From JAPHTQ01 sp050302275 (GTDB taxonomy: Bacteria; Pseudomonadota; Gammaproteobacteria; Thiohalomonadales; Thiohalomonadaceae), in assembly GCA_050302275.1 (NCBI GenBank), contig JBNLAT010000015.1:1-60776 (forward strand): a stretch of 60,776 nt of DNA. Direction: 5' to 3'. The notes under the pieces are model-generated. The model ran no database searches and had not been told where the DNA came from. It worked only from the letters and a program-made list of their open reading frames with translations. Position numbers and translations under genes: made by a program. Below, piece after piece: positions 1 through 10,241 of the stretch (positions are counted from its first letter, which is position 1; every line of letters begins with the position of its first letter).

Positions 1-438
1 TGGGCGAGGTCTGCTTTTTGGTCAGACCGTAGATGGCGTTATCGAATACCAGCACCACCATATCCATGTTCAGACGCAGCGAGTGAATCCACGGGCCAGC
101 GCCGATAGAGAAGCAGTCGCCGTCGCCGGTGGCAACCCAGACATCCAGCTCGGGACGGTGGGCCTTGATGCCGTTGGCCAGCGGCAGGGCGCGGCCATGC
201 AGACCGTGCAGACCGTAGGTGCCCATGTAGTGGGGCAGGCGGCTGGAGCAGCCGATACCGGAAACGGCCACGCTCTTTTCCGGTGGCAGTTGTGCATCGC
301 GCAGTACGCGGTGCACGGTGTTAAGCACGGCAAAGTCGCCGCAGCCGGGACACCAGCGGGCTTCGCCGCCGGAGTAGTCACCAAGGGTGAAGTAGCGCTC
401 GAAGACGTCGAGGGACCAGTCAGCTTTGATACCAAACA

Positions 439-439
<1 letters not shown>
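1..439 (-). CDS. korB: 2-oxoacid:ferredoxin oxidoreductase, beta subunit (partial, 3' end outside window)
   Basis: This is the thiamine-diphosphate-binding beta subunit of a 2-oxoacid (probably 2-oxoglutarate):ferredoxin oxidoreductase, which interconverts a 2-oxoacid plus CoA with an acyl-CoA, CO2 and reduced ferredoxin. Only the first 146 codons are in the window. The translation shows the cysteine motif WCPGCGDF near residue 30, GIGCSS near residue 67, and the TPP/Mg motif GDGDCFSIG near residue 112. The ATG at 439-437 shares its A with the TGA stop of korA (TGATG), so the two are translationally coupled. In sulfur oxidisers KorAB can serve the TCA cycle or reductive carboxylation. The sequence does not settle the direction. 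Confidence 0.9.
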
Positions 440-2319
<1,880 letters not shown>

Positions 2320-2471
2320 TGTATTCCTACCCAACAAATGGATTTCAAATTCGTGTGCCCGTGTCGCTCCCGGTACTTTGTTTTGATTTGGGGAGGATGC
2401 CGCGTAGGCAGGGCCTGACGTTTATAAGGTATTAGGTGGATAAATAACATTTAATTGTTTTTATATTTGCC

Positions 2472-2487
2472 ATTTACATATGTAAAT
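2472..2487. promoter_or_regulatory. 16-bp perfect palindrome, candidate LysR operator
   Basis: ATTTACATATGTAAAT is a perfect inverted repeat in the AT-rich gap between the divergent korA and LysR genes. It contains a T-N11-A arrangement typical of LysR-type binding sites and lies about 45 bp before the LysR start. Binding by the adjacent regulator is inferred. Confidence 0.5.
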
Positions 2488-2530
2488 GATTGCTTTTTAA
2501 TATAGTGATTATGAGGATGAGAAACGAGTC

Positions 2531-3454
2531 ATGATCCACGCCACCCTGCAGCAATTACGGCTGTTTGAAGCGGTCGCCCGCCACAAGAGTTTCACCCGTG
2601 CCGCGGAGGAGGTGCACCTTTCGCAGCCCGCGGTCTCTATCCAGGTCAAACGGCTGGAGGAGAACGTGGGACTGGCGCTATTCGAGCAGGTGGGCAAGAA
2701 GATCAGCCTGACCGAGGCGGGGCGCGAACTCTACGATGCCAGCAAGGATGTGCTGGGCAGACTGCTGGAACTGGACGACTCTATCGACTCCCTGCGTGGT
2801 GAGGTGGCCGGTTCCCTGAACGTGACCGCGGTGACCTCGGCCAAGTACTTCCTGCCGCACCTGCTCGGTGCCTTTCAACGCCGCTACCCGGAACTGGAAC
2901 CGAAACTGATCGTCGCCAACCGCGCCAGTCTGCTGGAACGGGTTGCCGACAACGAAGACGACCTCTACGTCATGGGGCATGTGCCGCCGGACATCGATGT
3001 AGATGAATATCCCTTCCTTGAGAATATCATTGTCATCGTCGCCAGCCCCGATCATCCGTTGGCGAAGAAACGCAAAATCACCCTGGAGCAACTTTCCAAA
3101 GAGCGCTTCCTGGTGCGCGAAAGCGGCTCGGGAAATCGCAAGGTGGTGGAAGAGTTCTTTCAGGAGAACGGCTATGCGATCAATCCCTACATGGAGCTCG
3201 GTAGTGCCGAGGCGATCAAGCAGGGGGTCATGGCAGGCTTGGGGATCTCGGCACTGTCACTGCACAACCTGCGTCTCGAGATTGCGGCAGGGCAGATCGT
3301 GGTACTGAAAGTGGAAGGGTTTCCGTTACGTCGTCGCTGGAACGTGGTGCATCGCAAGGGTAAACGTCTCTCACCTGCGGCACAGGGGTTTATCGAGTTT
3401 CTGCAGAAAGAAGGGCAGAGTTTGGTGAATGAAGCGTTGCCAGTGAAAATTTGA
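2531..3454 (+). CDS. LysR-family transcriptional regulator (CbbR-like)
   Basis: A 307-residue regulator with an N-terminal winged helix-turn-helix (RAAEEVHLSQPAVSIQVKRL, residues 24-43) and a two-lobed periplasmic-binding-like effector domain from about residue 90 to 295. Length and domain order are normal for LysR proteins. The sequence pattern resembles CbbR regulators of carbon fixation genes. It is divergent from korAB with a palindromic operator candidate between, the usual layout for a LysR protein controlling its neighbour and itself. Its effector is unknown. It could control korAB, RuBisCO genes elsewhere, or both. Confidence 0.88.
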   Translation: MIHATLQQLRLFEAVARHKSFTRAAEEVHLSQPAVSIQVKRLEENVGLALFEQVGKKISLTEAGRELYDASKDVLGRLLELDDSIDSLRGEVAGSLNVTAVTSAKYFLPHLLGAFQRRYPELEPKLIVANRASLLERVADNEDDLYVMGHVPPDIDVDEYPFLENIIVIVASPDHPLAKKRKITLEQLSKERFLVRESGSGNRKVVEEFFQENGYAINPYMELGSAEAIKQGVMAGLGISALSLHNLRLEIAAGQIVVLKVEGFPLRRRWNVVHRKGKRLSPAAQGFIEFLQKEGQSLVNEALPVKI

Positions 3455-3469
3455 AGCAGCAAAAGTGAA

Positions 3470-3497
3470 CTGGGGACACCCTGTTGGATGTCCCCAG
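3470..3497. terminator. Hairpin between convergent genes
   Basis: CTGGGGACA and TGTCCCCAG form a perfect 9-bp stem with a 10-nt loop in the 72-bp gap between the LysR gene and the convergent protease gene. No long T-run follows on either side, so it is a weak or Rho-assisted terminator at best. Confidence 0.5.
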
Positions 3498-3526
3498 CCT
3501 CTAACATGATTAACCTTAATTAAGTC

Positions 3527-6500
3527 CTACTTTTTCAGCATTTTCCATAACAACCAGATAATCCCAAGCAGAACAAGAATCAGAAGCAGGTAATAGAGCC
3601 ACGTCCAATCGGTCGTTATTCCCGCTTGTCCGCCAAAATCGGATGCCTGACCGGTAAACAGTGGCTTGCCCATGTAGTTCACGCTAATCGTCCCGTTCAG
3701 ATCACCGGTAAGAACCATGTTATAGGTTCCGTCCTGACCGTCTTCGGTAAAATTAACCAGCTTGATGCCCTTACCTGAAACGGTGAAGGCGTTCATTTGT
3801 CCCGGCCCGATGTACTTACCGTAAGCGGTTTTCGGCCGCAGCTTGATCGTCATGGTATTACCGCGAATGACCTTGCTGAGGATAGAGGCATCAACATTGA
3901 TGGACCCGGGTTGTACATAAACACTCTGCACGGCAACCCGCTGCACCTTGCCATATCCGGCCACGTCTGCCGATACGTCGTAGCGTATCTGATACACCCC
4001 TGAGATCAGGTTGGGATTATACGAAGTGTCGTACATACCACTGCCCCGATACTGCAAGGAATGCTGACCACTCGTCGGTGACAACTTGTGAATGAACTCA
4101 CTGTTCTTTAACAGCGACAGATATTTCCGGTAACCGATGGAGGACTGTTCGCCTTTGGTTGGCTTCGTTGTGATATCTACATCGGGCATCACTGCCAGCA
4201 CATCACCCAGATCATCGCCCGGACGGAGTATGCGCGCTGTAACCGTGGCGTTTGTTAGCGGCATATTCAGCCAGGCAAGATGCATCGAAGGTATGAATGC
4301 CTTATCTGCCTGTGGAGCTGAAGGCTCGCTGACTTTCCAGGTCATATCCAGGCCATGATCATCGACGAAAGATATTGCACGATAGGCGAGATTTCCTGAG
4401 ACGTCAGCGGGTTTGTTCAGCGTGATGCTGTACTGTCCCTGCGGCATGAAGCTCACGGTACGCAGTGCAGCCACTGGTCGTGTGAAAGCGGCTTTCACCA
4501 GCACATGTTTAGCGTCTCTGGAACCCACAACGCGGAAACGGTTAGTGACATCGGTTCCATCTTTCTTGATAACCATCCAGCTCGACAGATTTGTCATGGA
4601 TGAAGGATTGATGGCCTGATCGAAGCTGATGCTCAGCAACAACATCTTAACCCCGGCATTGACATCAAATGTGTCAATGGTCTTTGAGGTACTTCCCAGT
4701 GTGCCGTTGGCGTACGAAACCATCTGTGGACTGTTACCGGCCAATGTGTAACTGGCTACGCACTGGAATGCGTCAGTCAGATTGCCAGCACAGGGGAAAT
4801 CCGCAGGTGTTGCCGCATTGGCTGAGATATAGGTGCCAAACTGACTTTCGTTTGCCAGGTTCTGTAACAGCGTATGGTAGCTGCTTGATGGATCGCCGAT
4901 GCCAACCGAGATGATTCTCACGTCGGCATCTATTTCAGGTTCCGCAGCGCACGCGGCGGGATCGGAAGATGCTGCACAGATCTTCAAACCGTCCGTCGTC
5001 ACAAATGGCGCGGTGTTCTGTTCGCCGTCGGTGAACAGCACCAGCGTTTTCAGGTGAGCTACGTCACCACTACTGAGTTTGGCCAGCCCATCCTGAAGTG
5101 CTGCACCGATTGACGTGCTGCCCCATTCGCAATTCTCTGGCGTAGACATCCAGTCACAACCGGGCGCCGCCGAATGCGCCGGTGCACCGGGACCTATTTC
5201 AGTAGCCACTTCAGTGGCCAGTGCGGCATTTACCGGTGTTCTTAAGCTGGCGAAAGAGGGCACGTCCAGCGCTTTGCTGCTGAACAAAGAGAGTCCCAGG
5301 GTGCTATCCACAGGAGGGGAGAGGGCGAGGATATCCGCAAGGAATCTATCTACGCCGGCGCTGAGCGCATCGCGTCGGCTAGCATAACCCTCCGGGTTAT
5401 CTCCAGGAATGCTCCACTGCATGCTTCCGGATCTATCCAGCACCATGACGGTATCAACCGGGGTGGCGATAGGACGGTTCGAAATGGTGACTTCAAATCC
5501 TGCCGCAGTCGTGGCATTCACGGCTACCGTTATTCCATTGGCTATATCAGTGAAAGTTTCACCAACTTCCCACCTGACAGCGGGGTCTGTTGCGCTGGCA
5601 GCAGGAATCAGCGTTGCCGTGTATGAGTCGACTTGGTGAATAATCACCGCCTCGCCGGGTAGTTTTGCGTCGTAACCCGTGAACCTCCGTGCCTCAACCG
5701 TGTAATAACTGGCTGCAGAGGTGCCGATCGGTATCTTCACCAATTGGTAACCGGTCGATGGCGGCGCGGCGAGGTCATCCAGATTAACCGTAACCGTTGT
5801 CCCCGGTATCAGGGTCATGATTTTTGCTGGCGGAATGACTTCCAGAATTTCTTTATAGCGAGCGATGGTGTGTTGAGCCATGCAGCCATAAGTGGCATCG
5901 CGGTGGATACTTCCGGCAGCGCAGTTGTAACGATCCTGGCTCATGACATCCCAGGCATTGTCATAAACGCTTGTCCAGTCGATGGCAGTTGAATGGGGTA
6001 GTCCAAACCCATGTCCTGTTTCATGGGCAATCACCGAGATATTGGCGTATGCCCACGGCGGTTCCCAGGTTGATTTCCACGAGCGTGTTACGCCATCAAG
6101 CGTTAGCGTACCGGTGCCACCACCCCAGGCCCAACCGCGATCGAAATCGAAGTTGAACATCATATTGATGCCGTCGTAGAGCGAGAAGTCGACATCTGCA
6201 TCGGCCACATCAATACAATCCGTCATTAATGCGGTCAGGTCAGCACCGCCAGATGATGCTGTGGGGTTGTAGTAGGCGTCATCGTGCGGCAGGGTATACC
6301 AGCCTGCCCCTGCGACACCGCTTCCGGCAATATCGAAGGTGGAAAAGGATAACTCCTGCCAGAAATGATCCAGACCGGGTTTCACATCGCTATACATGCC
6401 GTCGAAATAGGCAAAGTCCTGTGGCTCGTCGGCAATGTCAGAGATTTTGCACATGATGCTAATCCATGGGTGCGAACCCGTGACTCCCGCAACACCTGAA

Positions 6501-6892
6501 GTTCCCCCTGACATTGGTGCAGATGATTCCGGGGCGACGATTAGCTTAATAACGTCGACTTTAAAAATTTGCGATTGCGCTGAAGGAGAAGCGGGGGCGC
6601 CACTGATACCGGGTGTTGCGGCCCAGGAGCCCTGAACAGTCACCTGCTTGCCGTTGTATTCCAGTATCCCTTTGGCTACCTCATCGTTGATTTGCAGCCG
6701 GGTTCGTTCACCCATGGCATTAGAGAGGGTGTAGGTAACCGACGACTTGCCATCACTGCTATCACCCCAGGTGATGGAGAGCAGGCCGGTCTTAGTCGTG
6801 GGGTCTGCGGCAAATGTCGGATTTAGCAGTGAGCCGAACGCCAGGCTCAGAACAATAATGAACGGTAACGTCAATCTATTGATTGTATTCAT
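3527..6892 (-). CDS. Exported zinc metallopeptidase-like protein with von Willebrand A domain and C-terminal membrane anchor
   Basis: A 1121-residue exported protein. Residues 1-29 are a signal peptide ending in AFA-like residues. A metallopeptidase domain carries HETGHGFGLPH at 290-300, the zincin HExxHxxGxxH motif, with a possible Met-turn WDVM at 314-317, resembling M6-type peptidases. A von Willebrand A domain follows, with an intact MIDAS (DRSGS at 486-490, then a TDG loop), then beta-rich repeats resembling surface-protein folds. A C-terminal hydrophobic helix (about 1098-1117) ends in a lysine, so the protein is probably anchored to a membrane by its C-terminus. No accessory genes adjoin it. 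Its substrate and role (adhesion, matrix or surface processing) are unknown. The start has no close alternative. Confidence 0.75.
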   Translation of the reverse strand: MNTINRLTLPFIIVLSLAFGSLLNPTFAADPTTKTGLLSITWGDSSDGKSSVTYTLSNAMGERTRLQINDEVAKGILEYNGKQVTVQGSWAATPGISGAPASPSAQSQIFKVDVIKLIVAPESSAPMSGGTSGVAGVTGSHPWISIMCKISDIADEPQDFAYFDGMYSDVKPGLDHFWQELSFSTFDIAGSGVAGAGWYTLPHDDAYYNPTASSGGADLTALMTDCIDVADADVDFSLYDGINMMFNFDFDRGWAWGGGTGTLTLDGVTRSWKSTWEPPWAYANISVIAHETGHGFGLPHSTAIDWTSVYDNAWDVMSQDRYNCAAGSIHRDATYGCMAQHTIARYKEILEVIPPAKIMTLIPGTTVTVNLDDLAAPPSTGYQLVKIPIGTSAASYYTVEARRFTGYDAKLPGEAVIIHQVDSYTATLIPAASATDPAVRWEVGETFTDIANGITVAVNATTAAGFEVTISNRPIATPVDTVMVLDRSGSMQWSIPGDNPEGYASRRDALSAGVDRFLADILALSPPVDSTLGLSLFSSKALDVPSFASLRTPVNAALATEVATEIGPGAPAHSAAPGCDWMSTPENCEWGSTSIGAALQDGLAKLSSGDVAHLKTLVLFTDGEQNTAPFVTTDGLKICAASSDPAACAAEPEIDADVRIISVGIGDPSSSYHTLLQNLANESQFGTYISANAATPADFPCAGNLTDAFQCVASYTLAGNSPQMVSYANGTLGSTSKTIDTFDVNAGVKMLLLSISFDQAINPSSMTNLSSWMVIKKDGTDVTNRFRVVGSRDAKHVLVKAAFTRPVAALRTVSFMPQGQYSITLNKPADVSGNLAYRAISFVDDHGLDMTWKVSEPSAPQADKAFIPSMHLAWLNMPLTNATVTARILRPGDDLGDVLAVMPDVDITTKPTKGEQSSIGYRKYLSLLKNSEFIHKLSPTSGQHSLQYRGSGMYDTSYNPNLISGVYQIRYDVSADVAGYGKVQRVAVQSVYVQPGSINVDASILSKVIRGNTMTIKLRPKTAYGKYIGPGQMNAFTVSGKGIKLVNFTEDGQDGTYNMVLTGDLNGTISVNYMGKPLFTGQASDFGGQAGITTDWTWLYYLLLILVLLGIIWLLWKMLKK

Positions 6893-7425
6893 CTTAACCT
6901 CCCCGAGAACAGATAAAATGGAGAGAAAGAGTGTCGTTTAGAGACTTCATTTGGCGCTATGCTGATTGCAGGACGGCTAATAATTATCTACGGACTACCC
7001 TCAAGACACGCGTCTGCAATCGTATCTATTTCTCTGCATGAGCCCGCCAACCCTTGCCGTTCTGACTGAACTTAATCGTCGGCAACTAAAGAAACAGGAT
7101 TGGCATCAAATGAGATACGGCACTCCTTCGCCCGGTGATTCCAGTTCCCCTTGTACTCTCCTGCATATCCGGTGACAAGGGGACTGGATCACCATTCTTC
7201 ACTAATCAATAGGAAACTATGGTAAATGTGGTAATGATAAATAACCGACTAATATTGTTACGTATTGATGCTGGCGTATATTCGCTGAGTAGAATTCGGC
7301 AACGAACCTTGTTGCTATGGGACCATGAGAGCCATGGGGGTATGGTTTCTTATGCTGTAGGTACACGAGCAGTTTTTGTGTAAGATCAGGGCAGCTATGA
7401 GTATGTATATCCACGGAGGGTAACA
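6893..7425. other. Intergenic region with long imperfect hairpin
   Basis: This 533-bp AT-rich gap separates the divergent protease gene and the 7426 operon. I see no convincing gene. The main structure is an inverted repeat at 7135-7154 and 7175-7193. The arms pair over about 19 positions with two bulges and end in CCCCTTGT/ACAAGGGG. It could be a leader structure or a remnant of a small element. A good ribosome site (GGAGGGT) precedes the ATG at 7426. Confidence 0.5.
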
Positions 7426-8073
7426 ATGGCAAAACCTGATCCATCCAAAGAATTCCCCGATAGCATTATCCAGGTGATTGAAAAGGAGATTTCGTATAAT
7501 GCGCCGATACGTACAATATCGACACTAATCCCGATTGACTCCATAAAATTTGGTAAGGATTGTATCGAGCTCCATAACGCCATCCTGCGCAAGATTTATC
7601 AAGAGCCAAAAATGAAACTTGGTGATCGAATCGTGGGCACACCAACGTCTACCCATCAGATATTGCTCAATAAGAACCTTGCCGGACCATTAAAAAGCTT
7701 TGCATTTGTCACTCAGGACGGTGTGAATACAAATGTCAATTCTACGGCACATCATCTGAAAGAGAGTGTTGGCGAATATGTCAAGAATAACTATGGGAAA
7801 AAAGGTGTGTCCATCTATGGACTAAGTATGATGGACGGCTACCATTCAGTGTTACTGACCTACCAAATCAAAAGTGGTGTTTCGACATTCATGCTTGTGG
7901 ACCAAGGCCCGGCGACTTCATTCCTCACTGGTAAATCAGTCTTTAAGACCGCAAAGGCGCTGGATGAGGCGATCTCAGAGTATGTTAGAGACAGGCAGAG
8001 CAAGCGCACGAAAGGTGGGTATCAGTATCCCGCAAATGTGCAGTTGTACAAACTTTATCCGAGGAAAAAGTAG
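7426..8073 (+). CDS. Unknown 215-residue protein, possible papain-like fold
   Basis: I do not recognise this family. The protein is soluble with no signal peptide. It has a single cysteine-containing segment DCIELHNAILR (Cys about residue 45) and later GYHSVLLTYQ and MLVDQGPAT, about 20 residues apart. A Cys, then His, then Asp order of this kind occurs in papain-like and transglutaminase-like folds, but this is pattern reading only. It is the first gene of a three-gene operon: its TAG stop overlaps the GTG start of the next gene by one base, and the next two encode membrane proteins. That order would fit an effector followed by membrane immunity proteins, though no secretion gene is nearby. 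The ribosome site GGAGGGT supports the start. Confidence 0.6.
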   Translation: MAKPDPSKEFPDSIIQVIEKEISYNAPIRTISTLIPIDSIKFGKDCIELHNAILRKIYQEPKMKLGDRIVGTPTSTHQILLNKNLAGPLKSFAFVTQDGVNTNVNSTAHHLKESVGEYVKNNYGKKGVSIYGLSMMDGYHSVLLTYQIKSGVSTFMLVDQGPATSFLTGKSVFKTAKALDEAISEYVRDRQSKRTKGGYQYPANVQLYKLYPRKK

Positions 8074-8480
8074 TGTACAAAAAGTACCTCAAGATATTTC
8101 TTTCATACATGGCCGGAATCCTGTTCTGGATGGTGTTGATATCGGTTTTGCAGACACGCTGCATACTAAACATTCCGCTATTAGTGGATGGCTTGTGGGC
8201 AAAACAGATCAAGGGTGAACTGGTCACCAATCTGGTTGGTTCCGTAGCTTATAAGACATCAGGTTTTGGATGCGAGAACAAACTCATCTATCTAGTTCGC
8301 TACTATCCGGATGGTGTGGGTGGGAGTTATCAAAACGTCAGTTTAACGTCTCTTGTTGATGTTGACTCGTGGCGTGAGGTCTCCTCAGATACCATATCAA
8401 CCACCTATCAGGATAAGAATCATAAATATATTCTTTACAGTACTTCTGATGAAATATTTATGGGAGTCTATGACAAATGA
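8073..8480 (+). CDS. Unknown membrane-anchored protein, 135 residues
   Basis: One N-terminal hydrophobic segment (about residues 7-27) anchors a beta-rich domain, probably facing the periplasm, containing two cysteines (near residues 30 and 67) that could form a disulfide. The GTG start at 8073 overlaps the preceding stop (TAGTG) and follows GAGGAAA, so translation is coupled. I recognise no family. The position right after a possible enzyme-like toxin gene makes an immunity role possible but unproven. Confidence 0.6.
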   Translation: MYKKYLKIFLSYMAGILFWMVLISVLQTRCILNIPLLVDGLWAKQIKGELVTNLVGSVAYKTSGFGCENKLIYLVRYYPDGVGGSYQNVSLTSLVDVDSWREVSSDTISTTYQDKNHKYILYSTSDEIFMGVYDK

Positions 8481-8686
8481 GCCGTGTTACTTCAAGTTTT
8501 TCCAACAGGGGTGTCAGAGCGCTGCTCTTTTTATATAAAAGTTTGTGTCTGACATTTCTGCTGCTCTTACTAGCCAAGCTCATACTTAACGATGGAAGCT
8601 GGATAAACTATTTTATAATCCTCGTGATCGGTTGTATCCCCCTTGCCGTAGTTCGTTATATCCCTGAGCGTAAAAAAGCCATCTAA
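8477..8686 (+). CDS. Small membrane protein, 69 residues
   Basis: The sequence has two hydrophobic stretches (about residues 16-37 and 42-60) and a basic C-terminus (PERKKAI), so it is probably an inner-membrane protein. It starts inside the end of the preceding gene (ATGA overlap), making it the third gene of the 7426 operon. A strong terminator follows at 8701. No family recognised. Confidence 0.55.
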   Translation: MSRVTSSFSNRGVRALLFLYKSLCLTFLLLLLAKLILNDGSWINYFIILVIGCIPLAVVRYIPERKKAI

Positions 8687-8700
8687 TTCCACGCTTTTTG

Positions 8701-8741
8701 AAAAGCCAGCCAGGAGAGATGTGTTCCCGGCTGGCTTTTTT
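8701..8741. terminator. Bidirectional Rho-independent terminator
   Basis: AAAAGCCAGCC and GGCTGGCTTTTTT form an 11-bp stem with A/T tracts on both sides. It ends the 7426-8686 operon on the plus strand and the 8751 gene on the minus strand. Confidence 0.85.
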
Positions 8742-8750
8742 GATACGCAA

Positions 8751-9074
8751 TCAGTGGCGGGTTGGTTTGTTGTCATTCACCTGCTTTGAAAGCCGGTGTA
8801 CCTCTTCCCACAGTTTCTCATTGGCCTTCTGTGCCTCCTGAATCAAATCCTGAAGCAGCATCGCGGTAATCCGGGTGGCGTGCTCCGGTGGATTCTCGGC
8901 GGTTTGCATCAGGTAGGTGAGGGCATCGGCGCGGACCAGCCGATCGGTGATGAGGTCGTGCAGTTCGAGGAGTTTGCGGCTCAGCTTGCCGTAGTCCTCG
9001 TCATCCTCGCGGACCTGCCAGCGGCAGAGGTCGCGGTCGGTGGATTGGGGATAGGTAACATTTGTCTGTGACAT
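8751..9074 (-). CDS. Conserved small protein, paralogue of the 9383 gene
   Basis: A 107-residue soluble, acidic, helical protein. It shares with the neighbour at 9383-9706 the opening YPQSTDR, WQVRED with DY, then DL/LH..ITDRL.RA.ALT.L..TA and a C-terminal Q/E-rich helix. The two genes are therefore tandem paralogues of equal length. The start at 9074 is chosen because AAGGAGC lies about 7 nt upstream. An in-frame start six codons upstream lacks this. A repeat element separates the two copies. Function unknown. Confidence 0.65.
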   Translation of the reverse strand: MSQTNVTYPQSTDRDLCRWQVREDDEDYGKLSRKLLELHDLITDRLVRADALTYLMQTAENPPEHATRITAMLLQDLIQEAQKANEKLWEEVHRLSKQVNDNKPTRH

Positions 9075-9087
9075 GACTTTGCTCCTT

Positions 9088-9297
9088 GTCACTCAAAATT
9101 GCTGTGCTTTGGCGATACGGTGTTAAAAATGGACTCAAAATGCTCATTTACTGGCGTGTCAACTCCGCTTCCTGCTCCGGGCGTCCTGCCCTTCGCCCTG
9201 CGGGCCAGCTAAAGCTGTCCCGGATTGCTCCCGGCAATCCGGTCGTCCATTTTTGCCTTGTCTCACCTGCGCTCGCTAATTTTGAGAACAGTTCTAA
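9088..9297. repeat. Dispersed inverted repeat A, copy 1 (with inserted element C)
   Basis: This copy matches 26645-26780. The two share GCTGTGCTT, CGATAC.GTGTTAA, CTCAAAATGCTCATTTAC, TTGCCTTGT, CGCTCGCTAATTTTG and more. The outer halves are complementary (GGCGATACGGTGTTAAAAATGGAC pairs with GTCCATTTTTGCCTTGTCTCACC), so the element is an imperfect palindrome. This copy is about 75 bp longer than the other because element C is inserted near 9171-9243. Confidence 0.75.
9171..9243 (-). repeat. Small hairpin element C, copy 1 (inside repeat A)
   Basis: This stretch is absent from the other copy of repeat A. It matches, in opposite orientation, the insert at 14194-14271 around GGGCCAGCTAAAGCTGTCCC. 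It holds the stem CCGGATTGC/GCAATCCGG with loop TCCCG, a central CAGCT/AGCTG pair, and a GGGC/GCCC stem. Confidence 0.7.
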
Positions 9298-9320
9298 TAC
9301 AAAATGCGGAATAGGGTAGG

Positions 9321-9346
9321 GCAGTCAGGCCGAATGGCCTGACTGC
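9321..9346 (-). terminator. Hairpin downstream of the 9383 gene
   Basis: GCAGTCAGGCC and GGCCTGACTGC form a perfect 11-bp stem with loop GAAT, 37 bp beyond the stop of the 9383 gene. There is no U-run, so termination strength is uncertain. Confidence 0.5.
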
Positions 9347-9382
9347 AAGGTTGTGCCTTCCTGTTAATGGATAGGCGGAAGA

Positions 9383-9706
9383 CTATTCGCCTCTCCTCTC
9401 TCGCTGTATATAACCCCACATCCGGTTACTGGTGGTCTGGGCCTGCTCGATGTGTTCCTCAAGGATGGCAGCCGTATGCTGGATGATGTCGTCTGGCTGG
9501 GTGTCAGCGGTTTTCAGTAGATGGGTCAGGGCTTTGGCACGGTCGAGCCGGTCGATGACGCGGTTATGCAGATCGGACAGGGAAACGCTCTGGACGTTAT
9601 TGTTGCCCTTATTGCTGCTGTAGTCGTCGCCATCTTCGCGGACCTGCCAGGAGGTAGTACGGTCGGTGGATTGGGGATAGATGATATTGGTGTTTACGTG
9701 TGACAT
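9383..9706 (-). CDS. Conserved small protein, paralogue of the 8751 gene
   Basis: A 107-residue soluble protein sharing YPQSTDR, WQVREDGDDY, DLHNRVIDRLDRAKALTHLL and an A..LEEHIEQAQ helix with its neighbour. A glycine/asparagine-rich insert (about residues 31-41) differs between them. The ribosome site AAGGAGCT precedes the start, and the same GACAAGGAGC leader occurs before the 8751 gene, so the duplication included the leader. A strongly structured stretch lies just upstream (9721-9899). Function unknown. Confidence 0.65.
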   Translation of the reverse strand: MSHVNTNIIYPQSTDRTTSWQVREDGDDYSSNKGNNNVQSVSLSDLHNRVIDRLDRAKALTHLLKTADTQPDDIIQHTAAILEEHIEQAQTTSNRMWGYIQRERRGE

Positions 9707-9720
9707 AGCTTTTAGCTCCT

Positions 9721-9899
9721 TGTCATTCCGGCGTTATTGCCGGGTGGATGGAAGCTCAACGCAAAGCGGCCCCGACGTCATTGAGACAGAAGGGCCGCCA
9801 GTCACACAACAGTGTTGTATACTCCATGCAGCCCTAAGTTCTGCCGTAATCAGGCTTAGGGTTAGCCGGGTGGAAGATGTGTCACCATCCTCCACCCGG
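9721..9899 (-). other. Run of consecutive hairpins in the leader of the 9383 gene
   Basis: Within about 180 bp there are five inverted repeats: CCGGC/GCCGG near 9728-9742; GCGGCCC/GGGCCGC near 9766-9798; ACAACA/TGTTGT near 9806-9818; CCCTAAG/CTTAGGG at 9832-9861; and CCGGGTGGA/TCCACCCGG at 9866-9899. On the minus strand this is immediately upstream of a small gene. It may be a structured leader RNA, a small RNA or a decayed repeat element. Confidence 0.45.
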
Positions 9900-9908
9900 T
9901 GCTTTACG

Positions 9909-10040
9909 GAACCTTGAATGAGTTGCTGCGCGGGCGATCTGCTGCGTTGCGGGTGCTCGCTTCCTCGCCTACCTGCATGGTATGTCTCGGTCGCTGCGCG
10001 CCTTGCATCTCATCCCGCTCGCAAACTCCTTCAGAGGTTC
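9909..10040 (-). repeat. MITE-like dispersed repeat B, copy 1
   Basis: The reverse complement of this stretch matches 15412-15551 along its whole length, including GCGAGCGGGATGAGATGCAA, GCGACCGAGACATA and TAGGCGAGGAAGCGAGCA. The right end is TCAGAGGTTC. The left end (GAACCTTGAA) is a decayed copy of the 10-bp terminal repeat that is perfect in copy 2. Confidence 0.75.
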
Positions 10041-10194
10041 CTGCTTTGAGCGGTGTTGCACTGTTCAAGTTATGGAGAAAGGGAGGGGGAGTCAAGGGAA
10101 AAAAGCGGGGGAAATGAAAACAAATATTAAATAATAATTGCTGGAGACTTTAAGTTAGAGAGTGCTAAATATTTTTACGCTGACCCTTAGATTT

Positions 10195-10241
10195 GAAATG
10201 GAAGCACCTACTCTCTGGTACCTGTTTTTATCTTCCATTTC
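10195..10241. repeat. Inverted repeat at the edge of the cassette array
   Basis: GAAATGGAAG and CTTCCATTTC are perfect 10-bp arms 27 nt apart, just beyond the last attC-like site. This may be a terminator or an end structure. No function is shown. Confidence 0.4.

Noticed and set aside
9832..9861. CCCTAAG/CTTAGGG near GTTAGCC as a possible attC site
   Set aside because: It lacks proper core boxes and is outside the cassette array. It is one of a series of hairpins.
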